Made by a program: the position numbers and the translations under genes. 64,000 nucleotides of DNA from Gammaproteobacteria bacterium. Lineage in GTDB: Bacteria > Pseudomonadota > Gammaproteobacteria > Enterobacterales > Alteromonadaceae. Location: contig JAFLDV010000004.1 in the NCBI GenBank assembly GCA_017302255.1, positions 1-64,000 on the forward strand, written 5' to 3'. The notes beneath the pieces are model-generated. The model ran no database searches and was not told the origin of the DNA. It worked only from the letters and a program-made list of their open reading frames with translations. This document shows positions 1 through 9,397 of this stretch, piece after piece (positions within the stretch are counted from its first letter, which is position 1; every line of letters starts with the position of its first letter).

Positions 1-1072
1 GGCCTGCCCAGCGTAGACTCGGCATCGCCCATTCAGTTAAACCAACATGGTTCCATGTGACTGCCGCCGCATTATGATGATGGAAATCTGCGGTTGCGCC
101 GCTGGCTGCGCTGATATGTTCAACAGTGCGAGCCATATTCGACAGTAATTGTTCACGCATTTTTGGATCAAATGTTCGGGCGGTGCCGCCAAGCGTCACT
201 TCATCAGGAATGATATTCCAACGAACACCACCATTGATTTGGCCGACGGAAATGACCGCAGGAGCTTGGGTAATATCAAGTTGTCGAGAAGGGATTTGCT
301 GGATTGCGGATAGCAGCTGGCCTGTCACGGCAATCGGATCAACGCCACGCCAAGGGCTTGAACCGTGCGTTTGCACTCCTTTGACTTTAATTTCGAAGCT
401 ATCGGCGGCGGCCATAATACCTTCGGTTTTCACTAACAACTGACCGGCAGGGCCCGGCCACACGTGCAGCCCGAAAATGGCCGCAGGTTTTTGCTTGGCG
501 AATAACCCTTCTTTCAGCATTAAGCGGGCGCCACCTTCTTCACCGGCTGGCGGACCTTCCTCGGCAGGCTGAAACACAAACATGACGGAGCCAGCTAACT
601 CTTTGCGATTAGCGACCAACACTTTGGCAGTGCCCAACAACATCGCAACATGGGCATCGTGACCACAGGCATGCATGACACCTACTTGTTGGCCGTTAAA
701 CTCTGCGGTGACTTTCGAGGCAAAAGGTAAATCCACTTGCTCTTTAACTGGCAAGGCATCCATATCAGCACGCAGCGCCACCAATGGCCCCGGCTTGCCA
801 CCCTTGAGAATGGCGACCACACCAGTTTTAGCGACGCCGGTTTGCACCTCTAAACCCATTTTGGTTAATTCCGCCGCAACCAGCTTACTGGTACGAAATT
901 CGCGGTTGGAAAGTTCTGGATGCTGATGTAAATCACGACGCCAGGCGATTACTTGCGGCATAGTGGCATGAATGGCTGGATCTAAAGTTGTTTTAAGATC
1001 GGCAGCAAGCGCCGATTGGCTAGTTAAGGCAAGGGCACTAACTAAAGCAAATGAAGTCGAACTGGCCGACAT
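1..1072 (-). CDS. Exported M20-family amidohydrolase (hippurate/amino-acid amidase type), 3' end cut by window edge
   Basis: The translation shows the M20 metallopeptidase/amidohydrolase signatures: RADMDALPV, then HACGHDAH (metal ligands), then PAEEGPPAGEEGG with the catalytic and metal-binding glutamates, and the HGSSPWRGVDP stretch of the dimerisation domain. These enzymes hydrolyse N-acyl amino acids or related amides with two metal ions. The N-terminus (ALVSALALTSQSALAA) looks like a signal-peptide core with cleavage after Ala, which suggests export. I chose the ATG at 1072 because AAGGA lies six bases upstream. An ATG two codons earlier is possible, but AAGGA abuts it. The n-region then lacks a basic residue, so a longer start (an in-frame TTG further upstream) cannot be excluded. 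It follows ppx on the same strand after about 100 bases. The C-terminus is outside the window and the substrate is unknown. Confidence 0.85.
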   Translation of the reverse strand, partial: MSASSTSFALVSALALTSQSALAADLKTTLDPAIHATMPQVIAWRRDLHQHPELSNREFRTSKLVAAELTKMGLEVQTGVAKTGVVAILKGGKPGPLVALRADMDALPVKEQVDLPFASKVTAEFNGQQVGVMHACGHDAHVAMLLGTAKVLVANRKELAGSVMFVFQPAEEGPPAGEEGGARLMLKEGLFAKQKPAAIFGLHVWPGPAGQLLVKTEGIMAAADSFEIKVKGVQTHGSSPWRGVDPIAVTGQLLSAIQQIPSRQLDITQAPAVISVGQINGGVRWNIIPDEVTLGGTARTFDPKMREQLLSNMARTVEHISAASGATADFHHHNAAAVTWNHVGLTEWAMPSLRWAG

Positions 1073-1170
1073 GGGCATTCCTTGGGCAATTGTTGTGGCA
1101 TCAAGGTACTTATTTTTGCCAGCTTTGCCAAGAGGCAGCTTGGGATTAGTTACGCCAAGCTGCAAATGCG

Positions 1171-2712
1171 TTAGGTTAGTTCTTCAATACTGTCTTGTGG
1201 TAGACCCGGACAGTCCAATTGCACATCGATACGGCGCAGATACTGCTGTTCCGCGGCAAGGTCAGCAGCGAGGACACTGTGCTGTTGGTACCATTCTTCA
1301 CTAAGTAACAGCGTGAGTTGGGATGCTTGTGCTTTTAACTCAATATCAGGCGTGAGATCGTCACGACGTTTTTGATTGAGCAAGACTGCCATGCGGAAAA
1401 TGCACAATACCCGATGGAATTCGACATTGGAAAATAAGTAAAACTGTGGAATGTCATCAACTTTAATTTTGCGGCGGTGGAAGCGCACTAGACAAGCCAA
1501 TAACCGTTGTTGTTCTTGGTTAAATCCCGGCAAATTTGAGTTATTCAGGATATAAGCGCTGTGGCGCTGCACACTCGAGGAGTTAATTTGCAGACCAATT
1601 TCGTAAACCGAAGCGGCAAATTGCAGTAATTCCGCCCAGCTTTCATCTAAGTGCCAATCGTCTTTCACTTGATTGAAAATGCGCTGTGCCGCTTGATTCA
1701 CCCGATTCGCCTGTTCTAAATCCACGGCATATCGTTTGATTAGACTTTGAATGGTATGGGTACGAATATCGTGATGCTGTAAGCGGTCGCTCATTTCGTA
1801 TAACACACCTTCGCGTAATGCCGCATCAACATAAACCATCTGTTCGATGCCGAGCATTTGAAATGAAGCGAGTAAAATCGCAAGTCCCGGACCAATCAAG
1901 GTTTTCCGATCGTCGGTAAGTCCGGGTAAGTTTAAATCTTCACAGTGTTCAACTTGCAGCACTAATTCTTTCAGCTTCAACAAATGTTCAAGCTCGATAC
2001 AGTGCGGGTTCCAGCCCATTGCGACGATAATGTCTTTGATAGTCTTAATAGTGCCAGAGGTACCAACTACTTGTTGCCAACCAGTCGCCTTATAAGCACT
2101 GGTGATATTTTCCAACTCTTGCTCGGCTTGCAGCACCGCGCGCTCAAAGCGTTTCGGGCTGATGCGGCCTTTCGGGAAAAAGTGTTTGGCATAACTGACG
2201 CAGCCCATGTTGCGGCTTGCCAGTTTGATTGGGTCGAAATGTTGGCCTATAGCAAATTCAGTACTGCCGCCGCCGATATCAATCACTAACCGTTGCCCAG
2301 GATAGGTTTCAAAATGGGCGACACCTTGATAAATGAACCGTGCTTCTTCTTGCCCAGAAATTACTTCGATTGGGAAAGGGAATACTTGCTGAGCTTGTCG
2401 TAAAAATTCCGCAGAATTCTTGGCACGTCGCAGAGTGTATGTGGCAATAACCCGCACTGCAGCAGGCGGCACGCCTTGCAGTGAATCTGCGAACTGCTTA
2501 AGAACTAATAAACCGCGTTGCATTGCCTCATCGCTGAGCATCTGCTCGGCATCAAGGCCATCGGCTAACTGAACTTTTTGTTTTTCCCGGTGCAGGAGCT
2601 GTAAAGCACCATCGACTATTCGAGCTATCACTAAGTGAAAGCTATTTGAGCCAATATCGACTGCAGCAATAAGTTCTGCTGCGCTGATTGCACTGGGTGT
2701 TAGATACGTCAT
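1171..2712 (-). CDS. ppx: Exopolyphosphatase (Ppx/GppA family)
   Basis: A 513-residue protein of the ASKHA-fold Ppx/GppA family. It begins with the phosphate-1 motif AVDIGSNSFHLVIAR and carries the second glycine-rich motif VIDIGGGSTEFAIG near residue 145 and GTSGTIKT near residue 218. The C-terminal HD-like half (about 310-513) is typical of the long Ppx form. Family members release phosphate from the ends of polyphosphate, or hydrolyse pppGpp. I choose Ppx over GppA because the gene directly follows ppk. Its ATG overlaps the ppk stop by four bases (ATGA type), so the two are translationally coupled. Polyphosphate is thus made and degraded from one transcript. The length is normal and the motifs are intact. 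Confidence 0.93.
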   Translation of the reverse strand: MTYLTPSAISAAELIAAVDIGSNSFHLVIARIVDGALQLLHREKQKVQLADGLDAEQMLSDEAMQRGLLVLKQFADSLQGVPPAAVRVIATYTLRRAKNSAEFLRQAQQVFPFPIEVISGQEEARFIYQGVAHFETYPGQRLVIDIGGGSTEFAIGQHFDPIKLASRNMGCVSYAKHFFPKGRISPKRFERAVLQAEQELENITSAYKATGWQQVVGTSGTIKTIKDIIVAMGWNPHCIELEHLLKLKELVLQVEHCEDLNLPGLTDDRKTLIGPGLAILLASFQMLGIEQMVYVDAALREGVLYEMSDRLQHHDIRTHTIQSLIKRYAVDLEQANRVNQAAQRIFNQVKDDWHLDESWAELLQFAASVYEIGLQINSSSVQRHSAYILNNSNLPGFNQEQQRLLACLVRFHRRKIKVDDIPQFYLFSNVEFHRVLCIFRMAVLLNQKRRDDLTPDIELKAQASQLTLLLSEEWYQQHSVLAADLAAEQQYLRRIDVQLDCPGLPQDSIEELT

Positions 2713-4829
2713 AGATCTGCCTGAACTGTCGGTCCCAATTGCTGGCTTGCCAAATAATCATAAATAGCTTGCTGCGACCGGATACTCTTCTTGTTACCCC
2801 GTTTGACATAGGGGTTACTTTGTTTTTTATCAATGACCCGGGCTTTCACGTTGTCATTCCATTGCAGAGCAAGAATGGTCATCATCTGTTGTTTTATGCG
2901 GGCGTCATAAATTGGCACACCCACTTCGACCCGTTGGTCGATATTGCGAGTCATCCAGTCGGCTGAAGATAGATATAAATCAATATCACCGCCGTTATGG
3001 AATTGGTAAACCCGAGCATGTTCAAGAAAACGGTCTAGCACGCTAATAATTTGGATATTGGTGCTTTTGCCACGGATCCCTGGGATCAATGAACACATGC
3101 CGCGAACAATAACTCGGATTTTCACCCCCGCTTGACTGGCTTTATACAGCATATCGACAATGCCGTCATCCACCAAGTTATTCACCTTCAGCAGAATTTC
3201 CGCTTTTCGACCTTGGCTGGCAAAATCGATTTCCCGCTGGATCAGCGCATAAAGCTTGTTTCGACTCCAAGTTGGCGAAACTATGAGATGTTTAAAGATA
3301 AACGGCTTGTAGCTGTATTCAATAAATTCAAAGACTTGATCTACTTCATCACAAATCTCTTGGTGACATGTGAACAAACTCATGTCGGTATAAATCCGAG
3401 CGGTTTTCTCGTTGAAGTTACCGGTACCAATATGAGCGTACTTCACTGGTTTGCCGCGTTCTTGCCTCGAGATAATGCAAAGTTTTGAGTGGATTTTTAA
3501 GGTCGTTAAGCCAAATACCACCTGCACACCGGCTTGAGTCATGCGGCGCGCCCAGTGAATGTTATTCTCTTCGTCAAAACGAGCTTTCAGTTCAACCACA
3601 ACCGTTACTTTCTTGCCATTGCGCACCGCATCTAATAGTGAGTGAATCACTCGCGAGTTTTTCGCGACTCGGTACATGGTCATTTTGATCGACGTTACTT
3701 TTGGATCAAAGGACGCTTGGCGAACCCATTCAGTGAAATAAGTAAAGTTGTGATAAGGGTAGTGCAGTAGCACGTCGTTGCTACGGATCGCATCAAAGGT
3801 TGTGGTGTGCTGCTCAAAATCTGGATGCGGTAATGCCGGCATCGGCGGATATTCGAGGCTAGTGTGCCCAGTATTTGGGAAATTAATGAAATCTTTAAAA
3901 TTGCGGTAACGACCACCAGGGATTGACGCATCTAGCATGTTGGCGCCAAGCAGTTTGCGCAGTAACTTCAGCATGTGCTCTGGCATCGCTGCGTCATAAA
4001 CCAATCGCACTGGCTCTGATTCCAAACGTTGGCGGATGCCCTTGGACATTTTATCTAACAGACTTTGGTCCAAGGTGTCACTTAAATTGTATTCGGCGTC
4101 TTTGGTTAGTTTCAGTGAATAAGCTTGGATTTCGCAGAAATCGAAGAACCCGCTAAAGATGTCATTCAAGCAGTGAATAATTACATCATCAAGCATCATA
4201 AATTGATGACGATAACGACCGTTACGTTTTGTTTTGTTGAGCGCAATCGGCAGCTCTAGAAAGCGCGAGATATCGTCACTGGGCACTTGCACAATGGCAT
4301 ATTCGGGTTTGCCTGGCCCTGTCATTTCGACCATCAAATAGGTCGCGTTATCTTCAAGCCGCTTGGACAAGTTTAAGTTTTCATTTGATAACAGAATTGG
4401 CGAAATCAGCCGAAGCACTCGCTCGCGGAAATAACTACGAACCCATGCGCTTTGGGATTCATTAAGCTTATGTTGGTCGATAAACTCGATGTTATGTTTG
4501 CGCAGTTCTAAGTGCAGTTCTAAATAAATGGTGTTGAATTTCTCACCCATTTTCAACACGTAGTTTTGGATATCCTGCATTAAAGCTTCGGTATCTTCTT
4601 TGTCTTCAGTGTTGTATTTCTGCAGCAAAATCCGACGTTTAACGTCTGCAACACGGACACGATAAAACTCGTCCATGTTATTGGAGTAGATACCAAGAAA
4701 ACGTAAGCGTTCGATCAACGGATTCCGTTGATCGGCAGCTTCTTGTAAGACGCGTTCATTAAACGCTAACCAGCTTAATTCTTTTGGGAAATAATGCACA
4801 TCTGCCACTGTATTAAAAAAATCGTCCAT
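2709..4829 (-). CDS. ppk: Polyphosphate kinase 1
   Basis: A 706-residue PPK1 that reversibly transfers the terminal phosphate of ATP to polyphosphate. The N-terminal domain starts with FPKELSWLAFNERVLQEA and includes NNMDEFYRVRV near residue 50. The first phospholipase-D-like half contains KIHSKL with His447, which matches the autophosphorylated histidine of the family. LEHARVYQF with His604 matches the second conserved histidine, followed by YLSSADWMTRN. The length agrees with the family (about 690-730). It is the first gene of the ppk-ppx operon. A possible PhoB-type promoter lies 35-70 bases upstream of the ATG (see 4863-4896), which would link polyphosphate synthesis to phosphate limitation. 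Confidence 0.97.
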   Translation of the reverse strand: MDDFFNTVADVHYFPKELSWLAFNERVLQEAADQRNPLIERLRFLGIYSNNMDEFYRVRVADVKRRILLQKYNTEDKEDTEALMQDIQNYVLKMGEKFNTIYLELHLELRKHNIEFIDQHKLNESQSAWVRSYFRERVLRLISPILLSNENLNLSKRLEDNATYLMVEMTGPGKPEYAIVQVPSDDISRFLELPIALNKTKRNGRYRHQFMMLDDVIIHCLNDIFSGFFDFCEIQAYSLKLTKDAEYNLSDTLDQSLLDKMSKGIRQRLESEPVRLVYDAAMPEHMLKLLRKLLGANMLDASIPGGRYRNFKDFINFPNTGHTSLEYPPMPALPHPDFEQHTTTFDAIRSNDVLLHYPYHNFTYFTEWVRQASFDPKVTSIKMTMYRVAKNSRVIHSLLDAVRNGKKVTVVVELKARFDEENNIHWARRMTQAGVQVVFGLTTLKIHSKLCIISRQERGKPVKYAHIGTGNFNEKTARIYTDMSLFTCHQEICDEVDQVFEFIEYSYKPFIFKHLIVSPTWSRNKLYALIQREIDFASQGRKAEILLKVNNLVDDGIVDMLYKASQAGVKIRVIVRGMCSLIPGIRGKSTNIQIISVLDRFLEHARVYQFHNGGDIDLYLSSADWMTRNIDQRVEVGVPIYDARIKQQMMTILALQWNDNVKARVIDKKQSNPYVKRGNKKSIRSQQAIYDYLASQQLGPTVQADL

Positions 4830-4862
4830 ACCAAATTACACCAACCTAAACAAAGATTGGTT

Positions 4863-4896
4863 AATGTATGGCTTTTTTATGAAACATATATGAACA
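4863..4896 (-). promoter_or_regulatory. Possible PhoB box and -10 for ppk-ppx
   Basis: On the minus strand TGTTCAT-ATAT-GTTTCAT (4896-4879) has the 7+4+7 layout of a Pho box. TACATT (4868-4863) follows after exactly ten bases, the same gap seen in the stronger boxes before pstS and pstC. Only the TCAT half of each repeat fits the CTGTCAT consensus, so this is a weak candidate. Confidence 0.45.
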
Positions 4897-4921
4897 AGAT
4901 AGCCTGAAGTTGGCTATCTTG
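4895..4921 (-). terminator. Hairpin after the GcvR-like gene, possible terminator
   Basis: A perfect 10-bp stem (CAAGATAGCC / GGCTATCTTG) with a 7-base loop lies 25 bases past the stop codon of the GcvR-like gene and just upstream of the ppk promoter region. On the minus strand only a weak T-rich stretch follows, so termination strength is uncertain. Confidence 0.45.
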
Positions 4922-4945
4922 CCCAGTGAAGTGCATTTATAGATA

Positions 4946-5449
4946 TCAGATATTTTCGACGTCAACAACTACGTCGGTGGCAATTGCTTCGAGTGCGCTT
5001 ACAACTTCGTCTTTATTCAGACCGTCAGGCAGTTCAACTGTAGCGATAGCGTGGAATAACGGCGAACCCCAGTTCGGAGCACTTTGTTTCGTACTTTCGA
5101 AGTGGACGATATTCGTGCCTTTATGTTTTATTACAGAGGATAGTTCACGGACAATACCTGGGCGGTCGTTGCCGGTTATCACGAACTTCAATAACTTGTG
5201 TTCATTAACTGAGGAATTGACCCCTTGCTGGATTTTAATATCCAAATCAGTCATTGCCGTTAAGGCATTCGTCAATTCATCGGCGTGCTCTGGCGCGACT
5301 TCAACTTGTAAAATACCAGCGAAATAACCGGCTAAGTGACTTAAATTACTGGCGGTCCAATTGCCATGATGGTCATTAATCAAAGTGGCTAATTGCTCCA
5401 CTAGACCTGCTTTATCTTTCCCGATGAGCGTTAAAACCAACTGCTTCAT
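4946..5449 (-). CDS. GcvR-like double ACT-domain protein
   Basis: A 167-residue protein with two tandem ACT domains, at about residues 1-75 (begins KQLVLTLIGKDKAGLVEQLA) and 88-165 (KFVITGNDRPGIVRELS). This is the architecture of GcvR, which in E. coli represses the glycine cleavage operon by binding GcvA rather than DNA. No GcvA-like regulator or gcv gene lies here, so the regulatory target is inferred from the family only. The start ATG at 5449 has the upstream bases AAGGAATTGCGCT. It is followed by a hairpin and then the ppk-ppx operon on the same strand, and it is divergent from pstS. Confidence 0.75.
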   Translation of the reverse strand: MKQLVLTLIGKDKAGLVEQLATLINDHHGNWTASNLSHLAGYFAGILQVEVAPEHADELTNALTAMTDLDIKIQQGVNSSVNEHKLLKFVITGNDRPGIVRELSSVIKHKGTNIVHFESTKQSAPNWGSPLFHAIATVELPDGLNKDEVVSALEAIATDVVVDVENI

Positions 5450-5655
5450 AGCGCAATTCCTTGTTTTTATTTCGTTTGTAATAAACGTGGTGGTCTTTGT
5501 TATAGTTGTAACTGGTCAGTACTGGTAAGTCCAGTCTTGGCGGAAGATTACCGAAAAGAATGTAACTGTTCGCCCAAAAAACCAGCGAAAACTATAGTCT
5601 TTGTTGAAGAAAAAACAACAACGTTGGTCGCAAACTAGTTATAAAATTTTATTGA

Positions 5656-5689
5656 TTGTCATAATTGTGTCATGAAATCGACTTATGCT
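5656..5689 (+). promoter_or_regulatory. PhoB box and -10 of pstS
   Basis: TTGTCAT-AATT-GTGTCAT (5656-5673) matches the Pho box pattern of two 7-base repeats separated by four A/T bases. It is followed after ten bases by the -10 element TATGCT (5684-5689). No good -35 is present, as expected for a PhoB-activated promoter. The leader to the pstS start is about 50 bases. The rest of 5450-5655 shows no other clear element. Confidence 0.8.
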
Positions 5690-5744
5690 TTGTTCCAGTT
5701 AAGTCGCAGACATCGGTCTGTCACTGCCAAAAGAGGGTATCATT

Positions 5745-6722
5745 GTGAAAGCATTTAAGATCTTATCTATCACAGCGGTTGTCGCTGCAAGTTTAAGCTT
5801 TAACGTGTCTGCGGTGACCAAAGTCGACCCGGCACTGCCAGAGTACCAAAAAGCTTCTGGCGTATCAGGCAACATCTCTAGTATCGGTTCAGATACTCTG
5901 AACAACTTAATGACACTTTGGGCTGAAGATTACCGTAAACTTTATCCAAACGTGAACATCCAAATTCAAGGCGCAGGTTCTTCAACCGCTCCTACCGCTT
6001 TAACTGAAGGCACTGCAAACTTTGGCCCAATGAGCCGTGCAATGAAACCTTCTGAAGTTCAAGCTTTCGAAGCTAAATATGGTTACAAACCAACTGCTGT
6101 TCCAGTTGCAGTGGATTTATTGGCTGTTTATGTTAACAAAGATAACCCAATCAAAGGCTTAACTTTGGCTCAGGTTGACGCGATTTTCTCTGCAACCCGT
6201 AAATGTGGTTATAAAGAAGACGTGACTCGTTGGGGTCAATTAGGTCTGACTGGTGCTTGGGAAAACCGTGACTTCACTACCTATAGCCGTAACGCGGTAT
6301 CTGGTACTTACGGTTACTTTAAAGAACACGCTTTATGTAAAGGCGACTTTAAAGCAAGCATCAACGAACAACCAGGTTCTGCTTCTGTAGTTCAAGGTGT
6401 AAGTGAATCAATTAACGGTATCGGTTACTCAGGCATCGGTTACATCACTTCTGGTGTACGTGCTCTGCCTTTAGCGAATAAAGAAGGTCAACCTTTCGTT
6501 GAAGCGACTGCAGACCACGCTTTAGATGGTAAATACCCACTATCACGTTTCTTATACGTTTACGTGAACAAGCACCCAAATAAAGAATTGACGCCGCTTG
6601 AGCGTGAATTTGTAAAAATGGTGCTGTCAAAACGCGGTCAAGAAATCGTAGTTCGTGATGGTTACGTTCCAGTACCAAACAAAGTTGCAGCAAAAGTACT
6701 TGCTGAACTCGGTATCAAATAA
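5745..6722 (+). CDS. pstS: Periplasmic phosphate-binding protein PstS
   Basis: A 325-residue ABC-transporter solute-binding protein that captures phosphate in the periplasm for PstCAB. A signal peptide is clear: [19 protein letters not shown] with cleavage near the SAVT stretch at residue 24. Phosphate-site motifs of the family are visible: [18 protein letters not shown], the GPMSRAMK loop, and [12 protein letters not shown]. Translation starts with GTG at 5745, seven bases after AGAGGG, and no nearer ATG fits. It has its own Pho box and is followed by a strong terminator (6788-6837), so it is transcribed apart from pstCAB. This allows the binding protein to be made in excess. Confidence 0.95.
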   Translation: MKAFKILSITAVVAASLSFNVSAVTKVDPALPEYQKASGVSGNISSIGSDTLNNLMTLWAEDYRKLYPNVNIQIQGAGSSTAPTALTEGTANFGPMSRAMKPSEVQAFEAKYGYKPTAVPVAVDLLAVYVNKDNPIKGLTLAQVDAIFSATRKCGYKEDVTRWGQLGLTGAWENRDFTTYSRNAVSGTYGYFKEHALCKGDFKASINEQPGSASVVQGVSESINGIGYSGIGYITSGVRALPLANKEGQPFVEATADHALDGKYPLSRFLYVYVNKHPNKELTPLEREFVKMVLSKRGQEIVVRDGYVPVPNKVAAKVLAELGIK

Positions 6723-6787
6723 TTTTTCAAAGTACATGACTGATGAGCCTTGGCACTAATTGCGAGGCTTTTCAAAATGGACTTAAT

Positions 6788-6837
6788 AAGCGGGTTGTCG
6801 AATTGCTGTTGCAGCAACTAGATGACTCGCTTTTTTA
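6788..6837 (+). terminator. Branched terminator after pstS
   Basis: A 12-bp outer stem (AAGCGGGTTGTC with GATGACTCGCTT, including G-T pairs) encloses a perfect 6-bp inner hairpin (TTGCTG-TTG-CAGCAA), then TTTTTTATTT. The two-storey shape is unusual but should be a strong intrinsic terminator. Between it and the pstC Pho box (6838-7040) I see no gene. Confidence 0.8.
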
Positions 6838-7040
6838 TTTGTCCTTGCTTTTACCAATCAATTGTTTATAACTTATTTTTAGCCTTTTATTGGTTCTGGC
6901 ATCAGCGAACCTTTGTCGTAAAGCACCAACTAATTGCCAGTCAGCTAAATCCTTCGGTCTTAGTGTTTAATTGCTAGTTGCAGCAGTCATTTTGGGGTTT
7001 ATTTGACGTTTTTATTTCAGCAATGTGACAAAAAAGCCCT

Positions 7041-7074
7041 CTGTAATATTTCTGACATAAATCTCAGCTATGAT
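7041..7074 (+). promoter_or_regulatory. PhoB box and -10 of pstC operon
   Basis: CTGTAAT-ATTT-CTGACAT (7041-7058) is a good Pho box, followed after ten bases by the -10 element TATGAT (7069-7074). A third, weaker unit (CTCAGCT, 7063-7069) continues the 11-base phase. Box-to--10 spacing is the same as before pstS. Confidence 0.8.
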
Positions 7075-7109
7075 TTTCATCATCCCAAAAGTCATTGCAG
7101 GATTTGCAG

Positions 7110-9383
7110 ATGCAGCAGACCACAAACAGCCCTGACGTTAGCCCGCGCAGTTTACTGCCGACTGGCGAAAATAGAGCAAAGTTGCGCCGATGGCGCAGTA
7201 TCAAAGATAAGATCTCTCAATACGGTATCGCTTTTGCCGGTATTAGTGTTGTAGCGGCTTTTGCCACAATCTTTGTCTACTTGTTTTCTGAAGTCGGACC
7301 GATTTTCTCATCGGCTTCGATTGAAAAACAGCAGTCGTTTAACTCGGTAGCTGCCAAACCGATCTTCACGAACTTAGAACGTTACGGTGAAGTAGGATTG
7401 GTGATTGATGCCGAAGGTTTGATGCAGTTTTTTGATGCCAAAACTGGCGCTATGACGCAACAAGTCAAACTGCCAATTCCGTTAGATGCCAAGATCACCA
7501 GTTTTGCTAAGGGCGAGCCACGCTCAGGCATCATTGCTGTTGGTTTAAGTAACGGCCACGCGTTAGTTGCGAAACACGAATACAATCTGAGTTATCCTAA
7601 TGACCAACGCAAAATTGTGCCGGTGGTCAGCTATCCATTGGGCGAGACGCCAATTGCTTTAAATCCAACGGGTCAACCAATTCTGAGCCTAGCGGTGCAA
7701 GAAGGTTCCAGTGGTACGGCAATTACCGCGTTTACCGCGGATGGCCATTTATCGTTAAATCTGTTTGAAGCTCAAACAGAATTCCTAACCGGTGAAACCA
7801 CTTTTGTTCGCCAAGATTATGCCCTACCTTCAGCGCCGCGTTCAGTCAGCAAAATGCTGATGGATACGACTTTGCGTAGTTTGTTTGTGGCTGATGCTGA
7901 GAACAAAGTTCACTACTATGACTTAACTGATCCAGCGACACCGCGTTATGTCGAAGCTGTCACTGCAGTTGCTGCTGGCAAACAAGTTACTGCGATGGAA
8001 TTTTTGGTTGGCTCAGTATCTTTGATCCTCGGTGGTTCTGATGGTTCGCTGAGTCAATGGTTCCTGGTGCGTGATGAGCATAACAACTTCCACTTAAAGC
8101 ATATTCGTGATTTCGAACAGCACTCAGGTGCAATCCAGCAAATCATCCCTGAATATTCGCGCAAAGGCTTTATGGCCATTGACGTAAACAGTGAGCTTGG
8201 CATTCATTACGGCACTTCTGCCCGCACGTTATTGCAGGAGTCGTTAGACTTTAAAGCAACTAATGTGGCTTTAAGCCCTATCAATACTGAATTCTTGGTT
8301 TTAAGCGACGACGGAAAAACCTATCGTTTTGCGTTAGACAATGCCCATCCAGATGTGTCATGGAAAGCAATGTGGAACGAGGTTTGGTATGAAGGCCGTG
8401 CTGAGAAAGATTACATTTGGCAAGCATCATCAGGCTCTGATGAATTCGAAGCGAAAATGAGTTTAGTGCCGTTAGCCTTAGGTACTTTGAAAGCTGCACT
8501 TTTTGCGATGCTGTTTGCGACACCTTTGGCTGTTATGAGCGCGTTGTATACCGCGTATTTCATGACACCAGTTCTGCGCGGTAAGGTCAAACCAACAATC
8601 GAAATTATGGCCGCATTGCCGACAGTAATTTTGGGCTTTTTAGCTGGATTGTGGTTAGCACCTTTTGTTGAAAACTACTTAAGTGCAATCTTTGCGATAT
8701 TGCTGTTGTTGCCGTTTATGATGCTGATTGCCGCATGGTGTTGGCGTTATGCTCCGGCATCTTGGCGCAACCGTCTGGGCCTTGGCTGGGAAGTATTGCT
8801 GTTAATTCCGGTTATCGTAGGTTTTATCTACTTATGTGTGAGCTTAAGTCCTGCGGTCGACAACATGTTCTTCAACGGCAGTTTGCGCCAATGGTTTACC
8901 GATAACGGTATTACCTATGATCAACGTAACGCCTTAGTTGTTGGTATTGCGATGGGTTTTGCGGTAATTCCGAATATCTTCTCTATTGCCGAAGACGCTG
9001 TGTTTAACGTGCCACGCCATTTAACTCAGGGTTCACTAGCCCTTGGTGCAACACCGTGGCAGACCATGATTGGTGTGGTATTACCAACCGCAAGCCCTGG
9101 TATTTTTGCCGCGGTGATGGTTGGTTTCGGTCGGGCAGTTGGTGAAACCATGATTGTGTTGATGGCAACAGGTAACAGCCCTGTCGTGAACTTCAACTTG
9201 TTTGAAGGCATGCGTACCTTATCGGCAAATATCGCAGTGGAATTGCCAGAAACTGCAGTAGGCAGTACTCACTTCCGGGTTCTGTTCCTCGCAGCGCTGG
9301 TGCTGTTCGTATTTACCTTTATTTTCAATACCCTGGCCGAAGTGATTCGTCAGCGTTTACGTCAACGCTTCAGTAGTCTCTAA
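7110..9383 (+). CDS. pstC: Phosphate ABC transporter permease PstC, extended form
   Basis: A membrane subunit of the high-affinity phosphate importer, 757 residues, more than twice the length of E. coli PstC (about 320). One membrane segment (residues 40-60) is followed by a large soluble domain of about 390 residues with repeated short strands (such as VGLSNGHALV and LILGGSDGSLSQWF) that read like a beta-propeller. The usual permease core follows from about residue 450. The cytoplasmic EAA loop (LALGATPWQTMIGVVLPTA) is present near residue 640. I chose the ATG at 7110 because AGGA lies seven bases upstream. A TTG five codons earlier is less likely. Long PstC forms are known in marine gammaproteobacteria, but the role of the extra domain is not known to me. 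Confidence 0.92.
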   Translation: MQQTTNSPDVSPRSLLPTGENRAKLRRWRSIKDKISQYGIAFAGISVVAAFATIFVYLFSEVGPIFSSASIEKQQSFNSVAAKPIFTNLERYGEVGLVIDAEGLMQFFDAKTGAMTQQVKLPIPLDAKITSFAKGEPRSGIIAVGLSNGHALVAKHEYNLSYPNDQRKIVPVVSYPLGETPIALNPTGQPILSLAVQEGSSGTAITAFTADGHLSLNLFEAQTEFLTGETTFVRQDYALPSAPRSVSKMLMDTTLRSLFVADAENKVHYYDLTDPATPRYVEAVTAVAAGKQVTAMEFLVGSVSLILGGSDGSLSQWFLVRDEHNNFHLKHIRDFEQHSGAIQQIIPEYSRKGFMAIDVNSELGIHYGTSARTLLQESLDFKATNVALSPINTEFLVLSDDGKTYRFALDNAHPDVSWKAMWNEVWYEGRAEKDYIWQASSGSDEFEAKMSLVPLALGTLKAALFAMLFATPLAVMSALYTAYFMTPVLRGKVKPTIEIMAALPTVILGFLAGLWLAPFVENYLSAIFAILLLLPFMMLIAAWCWRYAPASWRNRLGLGWEVLLLIPVIVGFIYLCVSLSPAVDNMFFNGSLRQWFTDNGITYDQRNALVVGIAMGFAVIPNIFSIAEDAVFNVPRHLTQGSLALGATPWQTMIGVVLPTASPGIFAAVMVGFGRAVGETMIVLMATGNSPVVNFNLFEGMRTLSANIAVELPETAVGSTHFRVLFLAALVLFVFTFIFNTLAEVIRQRLRQRFSSL

Positions 9384-9397
9384 GGTGGAGTTGTAGC

